Below are positions 34,686-44,145 of a DNA stretch of 64,000 bases, piece after piece. Location: positions 1 through 64,000 of the forward strand of contig CACZKM010000003.1 of NCBI GenBank assembly GCA_902781745.1, in the 5' to 3' direction. The translations under genes were made by a program, and so were the position numbers. This DNA comes from Oscillospiraceae bacterium. GTDB taxonomy: Bacteria; Bacillota; Clostridia; Oscillospirales; Oscillospiraceae. The notes under the pieces were generated by a model. That model saw nothing but the letters and a program-made list of their open reading frames with translations. It was not told where the DNA came from and ran no database searches. Each line of letters begins with the position of its first letter. The stretch's first letter is position 1.

Positions 34686-34956
34686 GAAAACAAAATATGC
34701 GGCAGCGCCCGGGCTCGCACACCCGGACGCCTGCACAGGTACTTACACTACCTACACAACGGCCATACAGCCGCACCGCATGTGAGATATTATACAGTTT
34801 CCGGGCCCTATTGCAAGCGTTTTGGCGGGCAAGCCGACCGGCGGCTGTGTTTTATTGTTGTCCCCTGAGGGAAGCATGCGGGCTGCATGGTCCAGTGTGC
34901 ATACAGTTGCCCAACTTCTGATGCCGTGTAGGACAGACCTGCATGGCATTTTTTGT
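34686..34956 (+). ncRNA. Conserved structured leader RNA, copy 2, with terminator
   Basis: It starts GAAAACAAAATATGCGGCAG like the others. Domain 1 is closed by ATGCGG / CCGCAT and holds CCGGG-loop-CCCGG, AGGT-loop-ACCT and CGGC-loop-GCCG. In each hairpin the loop or stem sequence differs from copies 1 and 3 while pairing is kept. Domain 2 is more diverged but keeps CCCTATTGCAAGCG and GCATGCGGGC. The terminator at 34921-34956 has a 12-bp stem, ATGCCGTGTAGG / CCTGCATGGCAT, then TTTTTT. It ends about 80 bases before the start codon at 35035. Confidence 0.72.
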
Positions 34957-35034
34957 TTTCCTCTCGGGTCTGAGGAAAGCGGTCGGGCCTTTCTTCGGGT
35001 GCCTGGGGGAGACAAACAGAAGGAGGGAACTTTT

Positions 35035-36297
35035 ATGGGAAGAATGGGGAAAAGGCTGCTGGCGGTTTCACTGTCGCTGGTGATGGCGGCGGGGGTACTG
35101 CCGGGGACGGCGGGGGCGGTTCCGATCCATAGCACGATTCCGCCTGATAATGGCATACCAGAAGAAGCAACCACCGCCTTTAATTACCGAACAAAACCAG
35201 ATAAAAATGGAACCATATGGCTACTAACGGAGAAAGTTGTTGAAAGGGGAGATCTTGACGTTTTTGTTCAAGATGGTACTTTTCAAATAGAAAACTTTAC
35301 GCATGATGTCTTTCTCAGTTTCTTCGATCCCTCTGGAGAATACGTATATACATATGACAATAGCGGAAATCTGTTGACAGAATCATATCCTACTACATAT
35401 GACGGATTCATGACACAATATGTATATACTCCAAACAACAGCGGAACACTAGCAAAAATGACAGGAACGCTACGTCAGTACGGCTCTGATGTTTCCACGG
35501 AGGATACTTATTCTTATGACAACAATAATAGTTTAATAAAAGTACAGCATGACGAAAGCTCTTCGGGTTATACATTTAGTGCCATCACAACATTTACTTA
35601 CGACGGAAATGGAAGGCTTTCATCTGTATCAGGATATACGGAAAACAGCAGTACACCTGAGTACACTATTACATATTTCTACAACGAAGACGGGTCATAT
35701 TCCTCAAAGTTTGTTTCTTCCTCCACGACCTCAGAAAGCAGTTACGATAAATACGGAAACATCATTAACCCGACTTACAGCTACTCTTATGACTCTGAAG
35801 GGCATTTATTACAAGTAATAAGGAATGGAAGCTTGTATGCTTCGTTTGCCTATGACAAAGCAGGAAACAAGTCAACCGAATATATCGATTATTCTGATAG
35901 CTGGGATTGCACTTTTACATATAGCTATGATAAATACAATAATCCCACAAAAATCGATGTTGTTGGTAAGGACAAATCCGATAAATCGGAATCCAAAATC
36001 AGTATCTCCTTAAAATATGTTCCTTACTCCCCTCCGCAAACCGGCACCCTCGGACAATCCGACGAAATCAGCTGGACTTTCGCTCCTGACACTAACACCC
36101 TGACCCTCACCGGCGACAGCGTCAGCGACACCGCCCCCGTGATCGCCGCTGGCTATAAAGCCTCCGGCCAGATGCTCTTCGCCACCCGCATCACCGCCCC
36201 CGGTATAACAAAACTTCCAAAGGACGCCGACCACATCAAACTCTTCTGGCTGGACCAGAACGGCAGACCGAAATGTGACTGCGCGACGATCAAGTGA
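35035..36297 (+). CDS. Secreted YD-repeat protein without SLH anchor
   Basis: A 420-residue protein. A signal peptide (KRLLAVSLSLVMAAGVLPG, ending TAGA-V) is followed to about residue 330 by YD/RHS-like repeats (YTYDNSGNLLTES, FTYDGNGRLSSVSGY, YSYDSEGHLLQVI, YDKAGNKSTEYIDY). A separate GC-richer C-terminal domain of ~85 residues starts near TGTLGQSDEISWTF. There are no SLH, LPXTG or membrane segments, so it is either released or held by partners. The ATG lies behind AAGGAGGGAAC. It shares its leader type with the two SLH-anchored YD proteins, which suggests one regulon. Confidence 0.8.
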   Translation: MGRMGKRLLAVSLSLVMAAGVLPGTAGAVPIHSTIPPDNGIPEEATTAFNYRTKPDKNGTIWLLTEKVVERGDLDVFVQDGTFQIENFTHDVFLSFFDPSGEYVYTYDNSGNLLTESYPTTYDGFMTQYVYTPNNSGTLAKMTGTLRQYGSDVSTEDTYSYDNNNSLIKVQHDESSSGYTFSAITTFTYDGNGRLSSVSGYTENSSTPEYTITYFYNEDGSYSSKFVSSSTTSESSYDKYGNIINPTYSYSYDSEGHLLQVIRNGSLYASFAYDKAGNKSTEYIDYSDSWDCTFTYSYDKYNNPTKIDVVGKDKSDKSESKISISLKYVPYSPPQTGTLGQSDEISWTFAPDTNTLTLTGDSVSDTAPVIAAGYKASGQMLFATRITAPGITKLPKDADHIKLFWLDQNGRPKCDCATIK

Positions 36298-36304
36298 CTG
36301 AAAG

Positions 36305-36340
36305 CCCCAGCGACGTTTTTCCTGCGTCGCCGGGGTTTTT
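36305..36340 (+). terminator. Terminator of the secreted YD-repeat gene
   Basis: Stem CCCCaGCGACG / CGTCGCcGGGG with a 9-base loop, followed by TTTTT. Confidence 0.85.
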
Positions 36341-36353
36341 GTTGCCATCCCCC

Positions 36354-36382
36354 TTGCAACCCCCGGCATATTCTAGTATACT
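36354..36382 (+). promoter_or_regulatory. xpt promoter
   Basis: TTGCAA, a 17-base spacer and TATACT, about 64 bases before the start. The short leader leaves no room for a purine riboswitch, and none is visible. Confidence 0.75.
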
Positions 36383-36445
36383 ATTGTTATCTTTTTCCCA
36401 AAAACCGGGAAGTTCAACAAAAGTTGCGAGAAAGGAGCGCGCGTC

Positions 36446-37030
36446 ATGGAGAAGCTGAAGCAGCGGATCAGAGAAGAGGGTAAGATCAGAGGGACCAACG
36501 AGCTGTTGAAGGTGGACAGCTTCCTCAATCACCAGATGGACACCGCCTTCCTGGCGGAGCTGGGTCAGGCCTTCCGGGAGAAGTTCGACGGCTGCCAGGT
36601 GGACAAGATCCTCACCATCGAGACCTCGGGCATCGGCATCGCCGTGGCCGCCGCCCCCGCCTTCGGCAACGTCCCCGTCCTCTTCGCCAAGAAGAACAAG
36701 ACCAAGAACATCGCCGGGGACGTGTTCATCAGCCAGGCGGAGTCCTTCACCCAGGACCGCCGGCCCTACAACATCTTCGTGTCCAAGGAGTTCCTCAAGG
36801 CCGGGGAAAAGGTCCTGCTCATGGACGACTTCCTGGCCAACGGCTCCGCCCTGGCCGCTCTGCTGGACATCGCCCAGCAGGCCGGGGCCCAGGTGGTGGG
36901 CGCCGCCATCGTGATCGAGAAGACCTTCCAGCCCGGCGGCCGGCTCCTGCGGGACAAGGGCATCCGGGTGGAGTCCCTGGCCCGGATCGCCTCCATGAGC
37001 GAGGAGACCGGCGTGGTCTTCGCGGATTAA
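36446..37030 (+). CDS. xpt: Xanthine phosphoribosyltransferase
   Basis: A 194-residue purine-salvage enzyme converting xanthine and PRPP to XMP. The N-terminus has LKVDSFLNHQMD; the middle has TIETSGIGIAVA and FAKKNKTKN, and the PRPP loop is VLLMDDFLANGSA. Length and motifs match B. subtilis Xpt. The BMP-type lipoprotein gene follows in the same direction after ~135 bases, which suggests linked uptake and salvage of purines. Confidence 0.95.
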   Translation: MEKLKQRIREEGKIRGTNELLKVDSFLNHQMDTAFLAELGQAFREKFDGCQVDKILTIETSGIGIAVAAAPAFGNVPVLFAKKNKTKNIAGDVFISQAESFTQDRRPYNIFVSKEFLKAGEKVLLMDDFLANGSALAALLDIAQQAGAQVVGAAIVIEKTFQPGGRLLRDKGIRVESLARIASMSEETGVVFAD

Positions 37031-37033
37031 GCC

Positions 37034-37066
37034 GCTTTGCTCGCTGCTTCGCAGCAACCGCAAAGC
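37034..37066 (+). other. Hairpin between xpt and the lipoprotein gene
   Basis: Nested stem GCTTTGC / GCAAAGC around GCTGC / GCAGC, without a T-run. It may be a processing or stability element, or a partial terminator. Confidence 0.4.
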
Positions 37067-37165
37067 ATGGCACGGATTACTCCGGCAGTACAAGGGTTGT
37101 TCAGCTCTGTGGATAGTTCATTGCGGAGTGATCAGCCCTTCACCGCCACGGAAGGAGGCAGCACG

Positions 37166-38338
37166 ATGAAACAGCGCATCCTGGCCCTTCTTCTGGCGGG
37201 GCTTATGGCCCTGTGCCTGGCCGCCTGCGGCGCCGCCGCCGACCCCCAGCCCCAGGAGGAGACCGAACCCGCCGGGGAGACCGCCGAAATCACACCCATC
37301 CCCGCCGGGGAGGTGAAGATCGGCCTGCTCCTTGACGGCAGCGAGGCCTATCCCTACGACGATAACCACATCCAGGGCCTCCGGGCCGCCTGCGAGGCTC
37401 TGGGCATCGACTACGATACCCAGGTGGAGGTCCGGGCGGACCTGGCGGACGGCAATGCCTGCGCCGGGGCGGTCAGCGACCTGCTGGACGACGGGTGCCA
37501 GATCCTCTTTGCCGCCGCCGGCGACTTCGAGCCCGCCCTGGCCCAGGCCGCCGGGGACCGCCCCGACGTGTGGTTCTGCACCGCCATCGGGTCCCAAAGC
37601 GGGACGGACGGCCTGGACAACACCTGCGCCTACTACGCCCGGGTCTCCCAGGCCCGGTATCTGGCGGGGATGGCCGCAGGGCTCCAGAGCAAGACCGGCA
37701 AGCTGGGCTATGTGGCGGCCCTGCCCTTCCCGGAGGTCATCTCCGGGTACACCGCCTACTACCTGGGGGCTCGGAGCGTGAACCCCAACGTGACCATGCT
37801 GGTGCGCTATACCAACCAGTGGGCGGACGAGACCGCCGAGACCGCCGCCGCCCAGGCTCTCATCGACCAGGGGTGCGACGTGATCTCCCACCACACCGAC
37901 ACCGCCGCCCCGGTGGACACCGCCCAGCGCAACGGCGTCTTCGCCGTGGGCTATAACCGGGACCTGCGGGAGGAAGCCCCCGACGCGGCCCTGACCTCCG
38001 TGCAGATCGACTGGGGCGTATATTATCAGTACGCCCTGGAGTGCCTTGTAAACGGCGAGGCCATCGACCAGGTCTGGCTGGGCGACTGGGCCCAGGGGGC
38101 CTGCCGCCTCACCGATTGGAACGAGGCCATCCTGGCCGACGGGGTAAAGGAGGCCGTGGAGGCCGCCGCCGGGGAGCTGTCCGACGGCTCCCGCCAGGTC
38201 TTCACCGGGCCCCTTCACGGGACGGACGCCGACGGCAACGAGCTGACCCTGGCTCCCGGGGAGGTCTTCTCTGAGGAGGAGGACACCGCCGCCCCCACTT
38301 TTGACTATTTGGTGGATGGGATCATTGTTCTGTCCTGA
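37166..38338 (+). CDS. BMP-family substrate-binding lipoprotein
   Basis: A 390-residue lipoprotein of the Bmp/PnrA family, periplasmic-binding-protein fold of purine nucleoside ABC importers. The lipobox is LAAC (CLAACG, cysteine near residue 21), followed by an acidic Pro-rich tether. Family features include KIGLLLDGS, RYLAGMAAGLQSKTGKLGYVAA, DVISHHTDT and AVGYNRD. The ATG at 37166 follows GAAGGAGG. No ABC permease or ATPase genes follow, so the transporter must be encoded elsewhere or the protein acts as a sensor. The neighbour xpt fits nucleoside uptake. Confidence 0.88.
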   Translation: MKQRILALLLAGLMALCLAACGAAADPQPQEETEPAGETAEITPIPAGEVKIGLLLDGSEAYPYDDNHIQGLRAACEALGIDYDTQVEVRADLADGNACAGAVSDLLDDGCQILFAAAGDFEPALAQAAGDRPDVWFCTAIGSQSGTDGLDNTCAYYARVSQARYLAGMAAGLQSKTGKLGYVAALPFPEVISGYTAYYLGARSVNPNVTMLVRYTNQWADETAETAAAQALIDQGCDVISHHTDTAAPVDTAQRNGVFAVGYNRDLREEAPDAALTSVQIDWGVYYQYALECLVNGEAIDQVWLGDWAQGACRLTDWNEAILADGVKEAVEAAAGELSDGSRQVFTGPLHGTDADGNELTLAPGEVFSEEEDTAAPTFDYLVDGIIVLS

Positions 38339-38406
38339 CAGGGGCCGGTCCTGCGCTTCTGCCCCTGGAACCATGCAGGAACCTGCCGATACATGATCTA
38401 TGGATG

Positions 38407-38444
38407 AAAAAGGCCCCGACAGCCGTTCAACGCTGTCGGGGCCT
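38407..38444. terminator. Shared terminator between convergent surface-protein genes
   Basis: 13-bp perfect stem AGGCCCCGACAGC / GCTGTCGGGGCCT, followed by TTTTT on the minus strand. It ends the YD-SLH gene and may also stop the lipoprotein transcript. Confidence 0.85.
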
Positions 38445-38472
38445 GGTCGGTTATATAGGGTTTTTGGAGAGG

Positions 38473-40431
38473 TTACTTCTGTTCACGATACAGGAAGGTC
38501 ACCACCGCGCCGCGGGGGCAGTTGACCTTGGGGTTGGCTGTGAGGCCGGTGTCCTTGAGCAGCCCATCCTTTTCCGCCCAGGCTCCGGCATCCTCGTACC
38601 AGCCGTCGGCGCCGACTCCCATGGTGCGGTACAGGAAGGTAAGGATGTGGGCCGTGGAGCAGGTCTGCTTGGGGGCGAAGGCGTCCGCCTTGACGCCCAC
38701 GGTGATCCCGTTTTCCACCGCCCAGAGGACTGCCTTGTAGAAGTAGTCGCTCTCCTTCACATCCTTGAAGGGGTTCGTCGTTGTGGTGGGTTCGGGCTCG
38801 CCCTTGGCCCGCCAGAGGAAGGTCACGGCTTCGCTGCGGGTGCAGGTGCCGTTGGGGACAAAGTGGGTGTCATCCACGCCTTGGGTGATCCCGTTGTCCG
38901 CAGCCCAGTAGACCGCGTCGTGATACCAGGCGTCCTTGGGCACATCCGTGAATCGCTCGTTGTCCGCCGGTGCCGGCTCGTTCTTGACGAATGCGGCCGT
39001 CACATTCACTTTGGAGCCGGGCATGGTGAAGCTGTAGGTGCCGTCGCCGTTGTCCTTGACCTCCACGGGGCTGCCGTTCTTGTCGGTGACAGTCACCTTG
39101 TCCACCTTGCAGCCCTCGTCCGGCTTGGGGGTGATGGTGACGGTCTTGCCCTGGGCGGCGTTTTTAGGGCTGACGGTCACGGAGCCGTTGTCCGTCTTGC
39201 TGGGGGTGCTCACCGCATAGCTGGTCGCGCCGCCGCCGCTGCCACTGCTACCGGAGGACTGGGTCTCGGTCCATTGGGCGTAGAGAGTGGTGTCGCCGGT
39301 GACCACGTAGGTGTCGAAGGAGACCTTGTAGGCATCGTTCAACTCGTCCTTCCAGTACCAGCCGACAAAGTCGTAGCCGCGCTTGCTGGGGGCAGTGGGC
39401 TCCTTGGCGTAACCGTTCTCGGCAACGGTCTGGGCCTCGGGCTCAGGGGATCCGCCGTTGGGGTCGAAGGTGACATTGTAAGTGGGAGTTTCAGGATTGG
39501 AACCGGTTTTAAGCGGTTCATATTTCATGGTAAGAACAGTGGTACCTTGGTTCTCGCCGTCATTATAATTAATTGCACATTTTGAGACATTTCCATTCTC
39601 GTCATATGTGTAGGAATACACTGTTGTACTTTTGTAGGAGTTCTCTGAATCATTACGGTTGTATTCCATAGAAAGCAAATTGTTGTTAGCATCATATGTA
39701 TAGTTATATGTTTCGTTGAATATCTGTGTTTCCCGTGTCGTTTCCTGGGTCCATGATGTAATATTCCCGTTTGAATCATATGTTAGGGTACTGTCTGCCG
39801 ATACGCTTGCTGTTCCATCTTTATTATCAGTATAGGAGAGCGTATACACATTCCCCAAATCATGGCCAGTTCCTGTGGCTGAAATACCCAAAAGAAGACC
39901 ATTGCTATATGTGAAAGTATATGTTGCTTCATTTGAATAAAGCGGACTCTCTTGGTTGTATTTTGCAGATTCAATCTTTCCATCAGTATTCCAGACAACC
40001 GAGGTGCTCGAACTGCCAGTCTCATAAACTTCAGATATGGCTATAGGATTTCCATTCTGGTCGTAAGTAAAAGTTAGTGTACTATCTGACAGTTCATCGT
40101 CACCTTTGACTTCTACGGACAACAGGTTTCCATTATCATCATAGGTATACCGCGAAACCGCACCGTTGTAGCCATAAATTGGTCTTCCGTTTACCAAAAA
40201 ACGTGAGGCGACAGGCATATCAGGATACAGCGGTATCATATTGTAGAAGAAATCTGTGTTTCCTTGGATTGATACTTCTGTCATCAGCCAAATTGTTCCG
40301 CCTTCATTCGCCTCTGCTTTGCAATGATTTAGTTCACCACCTGGTTCAATCTTTACCGCCCCCGCCGTCCCCGGCAGCAGCGACAGAGCCAGCATCACTG
40401 CCAGCAAACACGCCAATACTTTTTTCGTCAT
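38473..40431 (-). CDS. YD-repeat surface protein with C-terminal SLH anchor
   Basis: A 652-residue protein. The signal peptide (KKVLACLLAVMLALSLLPG, ending TAGA-V) precedes YD-type repeats at about 60-320 (YTYDDNGNLLSV, FTYDQNGNPIAIS, LTYDSNGNITSW, YTYDANNNLLSME). A Listeria-Bacteroides (InlB B-type) repeat lies at about 325-395 (FVGWYWKDELNDAY), a Bacterial-repeat domain at about 405-480 and SLH domains at about 487-652. The third SLH is the most diverged. YD part AT-rich, anchor part GC-rich; the anchor is closely related to that of 7166-10090. It shares its leader with 27201-30287 and 35035-36297. Confidence 0.85.
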   Translation of the reverse strand: MTKKVLACLLAVMLALSLLPGTAGAVKIEPGGELNHCKAEANEGGTIWLMTEVSIQGNTDFFYNMIPLYPDMPVASRFLVNGRPIYGYNGAVSRYTYDDNGNLLSVEVKGDDELSDSTLTFTYDQNGNPIAISEVYETGSSSTSVVWNTDGKIESAKYNQESPLYSNEATYTFTYSNGLLLGISATGTGHDLGNVYTLSYTDNKDGTASVSADSTLTYDSNGNITSWTQETTRETQIFNETYNYTYDANNNLLSMEYNRNDSENSYKSTTVYSYTYDENGNVSKCAINYNDGENQGTTVLTMKYEPLKTGSNPETPTYNVTFDPNGGSPEPEAQTVAENGYAKEPTAPSKRGYDFVGWYWKDELNDAYKVSFDTYVVTGDTTLYAQWTETQSSGSSGSGGGATSYAVSTPSKTDNGSVTVSPKNAAQGKTVTITPKPDEGCKVDKVTVTDKNGSPVEVKDNGDGTYSFTMPGSKVNVTAAFVKNEPAPADNERFTDVPKDAWYHDAVYWAADNGITQGVDDTHFVPNGTCTRSEAVTFLWRAKGEPEPTTTTNPFKDVKESDYFYKAVLWAVENGITVGVKADAFAPKQTCSTAHILTFLYRTMGVGADGWYEDAGAWAEKDGLLKDTGLTANPKVNCPRGAVVTFLYREQK

Positions 40432-40520
40432 TTTTAAGATTCCTCCTTCTGAAATATTTTGTTCTCCCCCAGCAATCCCGCGAGGGACCCCCGCCTCGCT
40501 TCGAGCCGGATGGGAAAAAA

Positions 40521-40787
40521 CAAAAAATGCCGTGTGGGTATGACCCTACACAGCATCAGAAGGAAAATTCTGTATGCGTCACCCGGCCCTGCCGCGCATA
40601 GCCTGACGGATACGACAAATACGCCGTCCACCGCAAACATCCCAAATGAGAAATGCTTGCAAAGGGGCCGGGTAAACGGTATAATCGTCCTATGCGGTGC
40701 GGCGGAAGCCGTTGTGTAGGTGCGGTGTCACCCATGCAGGCGCTCAGGGGGTCGGAGCCCTGGGCGCTGCCGCATATTTTGTTTTCA
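40521..40787 (-). ncRNA. Conserved structured leader RNA, copy 3, with terminator
   Basis: Nearly collinear with copy 1 over its whole length: GAAAACAAAATATGCGGCAG start, ATGCGG / CCGCAT domain, ACCCGGCCC / GGGCCGGGT domain. Sequence differences concentrate in loops or occur as paired changes; for instance the inner domain-1 stem is CAGGG / CCCTG here, against CGGGG / CCCCC-type pairing in copy 1. The terminator at 40521-40556 has stem ATGCTGTGTAGGG / CCCACACGGCAT and TTTTTTG, about 90 bases before the start codon at 40431. Confidence 0.75.
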
Positions 40788-40792
40788 GGAAC

Positions 40793-40821
40793 ATCATACC
40801 AAAACCCGACATAGAATGCAA
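40793..40821 (-). promoter_or_regulatory. Promoter of leader copy 3
   Basis: TTGCAT, a 17-base spacer ending TTTTGG, and TATGAT. It lies back to back with the start of the dipeptidase gene. Confidence 0.75.
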
Positions 40822-40850
40822 GGGAAAAATCAAAAGGAGGCACCCGCTCC

Positions 40851-41789
40851 ATGCCCTTCATCGACCTCCACTGCGACACCCTCTCCCGCCTGCTGGCGGA
40901 CCGCCGGGCGGGCGGGCACGACACCCTCCGGGCCGGACCCGGGGGGCATCTTTCCCTGGAAAAGCTGCAAAACAGCGGCTATCTTCTCCAGGCCTTCGCC
41001 CTCTTTGTGGACAAAGAGAGGACGGCGGACCCCCTGGCGGAGGCTTTGGCCCAGGCGGATCTCTTCCGGCAGGAAGCAGAGGCCAACAGGGACCTCCTCC
41101 GCCCGGTCCTCTCCTTCTCCGACCTGGAGGAGGCCAGGGCCCGGGGACAGATCGGGGCCCTTCTCACCGTGGAGGAGGGGGCGGTGTTCCGGGGAGACCC
41201 GGACCTGCTGCGGCGCTTCCACTCCCTGGGGGTCCGGCTGGTGACCCTCACCTGGAACTACCCCAACGAGCTGGGCTTTCCCAACGGCCAGCGGGGCGGG
41301 CTCACGGACCGGGGCTTTGAATTTCTGGCGGAGATGGAGCGGCTCCATATCCTCCCCGACGTGTCCCATCTGGGGGATGACGGCTTCTGGGACCTCTGCC
41401 GGGCCGCCAAGCGGCCCTTCCTGGCCAGCCACTCCTGCTGCCGGGCCCTCCGGGACCACCCCAGGAACCTCACCGACGAGATGATCCGGGCCCTGACGGA
41501 CCGGGGCGGGATCGTGGGGGTGAACTTCTATGCCCATTTCCTGGGAAATGACCCGGTGAGCCGGACGGCGGACATCGCCCGCCATCTGCGGCACATCATC
41601 GACGTGGGCGGCCTGGCCGCGGCGGCCCTGGGGTCGGACTTCGACGGCATCGACTGCCCCCTGGCGTTCGGGGACGCGGGGACTATGGACGCCCTGGTCC
41701 GGGCCTTGGAGGGCCACGGCTTTACGGCCCGGGAGATCGAGGCCGTTACCTGGAAGAACGCCTGGGCCTTCTTGAAGGAGACTCTGTGA
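40851..41789 (+). CDS. Membrane dipeptidase, peptidase family M19
   Basis: A 312-residue zinc dipeptidase with the amidohydrolase-like barrel of renal dipeptidase. Metal ligands are in FIDLHCDTL (His/Asp), the bridging Glu in LTVEEGAVF, then LPDVSHL and ASHSCCRAL, and LGSDFDGID near the C-terminus. Members cleave dipeptides, including some with D-residues. There is no signal peptide, so it is probably cytoplasmic. The ATG lies behind AAAAGGAGG. It has its own terminator. Confidence 0.92.
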   Translation: MPFIDLHCDTLSRLLADRRAGGHDTLRAGPGGHLSLEKLQNSGYLLQAFALFVDKERTADPLAEALAQADLFRQEAEANRDLLRPVLSFSDLEEARARGQIGALLTVEEGAVFRGDPDLLRRFHSLGVRLVTLTWNYPNELGFPNGQRGGLTDRGFEFLAEMERLHILPDVSHLGDDGFWDLCRAAKRPFLASHSCCRALRDHPRNLTDEMIRALTDRGGIVGVNFYAHFLGNDPVSRTADIARHLRHIIDVGGLAAAALGSDFDGIDCPLAFGDAGTMDALVRALEGHGFTAREIEAVTWKNAWAFLKETL

Positions 41790-41795
41790 AACAAA

Positions 41796-41842
41796 GAAAC
41801 CCCACGCGCCGGACGGGAATCCCGTTCCGCGCGTGGGGTTTC
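41796..41842. terminator. Bidirectional terminator
   Basis: 14-bp perfect stem GAAACCCCACGCGC / GCGCGTGGGGTTTC with a 19-base loop, between the convergent dipeptidase and hydrolase genes. Confidence 0.75.
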
Positions 41843-41853
41843 TGTATCCTTCT

Positions 41854-42657
41854 TCACCCCCGGAAGAACCGGAGAATTCTCTCCCGGTAGTCCGGGGCGG
41901 TGTCGAAGGCGGCGTGGCCGTAGCCCACGTAGAGGTACAGCCGGAAGTCCGGCCGGTGGTCCAGCTTTTCCGCGATCTCCAGGGTGGCGTCGTCGTCCAC
42001 CACCTCGTCCTCATATACGCCGATGGCCAGGACGGGGCAGGCGATTTGGTCCAGCCGATCGGACACGTCGAAGCCCTCCATCCCCCGGGCCAGGATGATG
42101 AACCGGGCCAGCTCCTCCTTCGTTACGGTCTCCCCGGCGGAGACCAGCAGGTCCCGGGAGGCCTCGAAGACCGCCGGGGGGTAGATCTCCCGGCCGAAGT
42201 CCAGGTAGAGGGCCACCCCGTCCCCCGCCTCCGCCAGGCGGATCCACTGCTCCGCCACCCGGTACTGCTCCGGGCGCATGTGGGGGGAGGTGGAGCCCAA
42301 GACCATCTTCCCCACCAGCTCAGGGTGCTCGATGGCAATGACCTGGGCCATCATCCCCCCCTGGGAGGCCCCGAAGAGACAGACCGACCGGAGGCCCAGG
42401 GCCTCCATGGCCGCCGCCGTGTCCCGGGCCATGTCCTCCACAGAGTAGACCGGGGGGAGCTGGGCCCGCCGGTCAAAGACGTAGATGGTAAATTCCTCCG
42501 CCAGGCCGGCATAGGCCGCCGCCACCGCCTCCGCCGCGTTCATGACGCTCTGGACGCTCAGGCCGGGGAGGATGACCAGCTTCCGGTCCCCTTCCCCGAA
42601 GCGGAAATACTCCATGGCGAAGCCCCCGGTCTCCACCCGGTCCCGTATTACATCCAT
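41854..42657 (-). CDS. Alpha/beta-fold hydrolase
   Basis: A 267-residue cytoplasmic protein with the alpha/beta-hydrolase core. The oxyanion region is LVILPGLSVQS, the nucleophile elbow GASQGG (serine), an acidic residue lies near LAIGVYEDEVVDDDA, and the final histidine is in YVGYGHAAFD. The substrate is not predictable. It lies downstream of the thiolase gene but is separated from it by a terminator. Confidence 0.85.
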   Translation of the reverse strand: MDVIRDRVETGGFAMEYFRFGEGDRKLVILPGLSVQSVMNAAEAVAAAYAGLAEEFTIYVFDRRAQLPPVYSVEDMARDTAAAMEALGLRSVCLFGASQGGMMAQVIAIEHPELVGKMVLGSTSPHMRPEQYRVAEQWIRLAEAGDGVALYLDFGREIYPPAVFEASRDLLVSAGETVTKEELARFIILARGMEGFDVSDRLDQIACPVLAIGVYEDEVVDDDATLEIAEKLDHRPDFRLYLYVGYGHAAFDTAPDYRERILRFFRG

Positions 42658-42676
42658 GATGGATCCCCCTTTCCTG

Positions 42677-42710
42677 AAAAAACCGGAGAGGCCGCGGGGG
42701 CCTCTCCGGT
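42677..42710 (-). terminator. Terminator of the thiolase gene
   Basis: 12-bp perfect stem ACCGGAGAGGCC / GGCCTCTCCGGT with a 5-base loop, followed by TTTTTT on the minus strand. Confidence 0.9.
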
Positions 42711-42732
42711 CAAACGCTTTCAGGTTGGATGA

Positions 42733-43989
<1,257 letters not shown>

Positions 43990-44067
43990 GATAGATCGTA
44001 CCTCCAAAAAAATAGTTTCATTGCGTAGATTTTCCATAGAAAATCCTAATGACACAGTTACTTTTGC

Positions 44068-44096
44068 ATTATACCGACCGGCCGGGAAAAAATCAA
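44068..44096 (-). promoter_or_regulatory. Thiolase promoter
   Basis: TTGATT, a 17-base spacer and a perfect TATAAT. Confidence 0.85.
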
Positions 44097-44145
44097 CTGT
44101 CGCGCTTTGATTTTCTCCCCCCGCAGGCAAAATTCTGCGATTTTA

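Noticed and set aside
34686..34956. Leader RNA as c-di-GMP, SAM, cobalamin, TPP or lysine riboswitch
   Set aside because: None of the conserved cores of these classes could be found by eye in any of the three copies; the class was left open.
36383..36445. Purine riboswitch before xpt
   Set aside because: The promoter is about 64 bases from the start; no three-way-junction aptamer or its conserved core is present.
43990..44130. 47-residue N-terminal extension of the thiolase
   Set aside because: It spans the promoter (TTGATT-17-TATAAT), and the family start MRDVYVISSCRT has its own ribosome-binding site.
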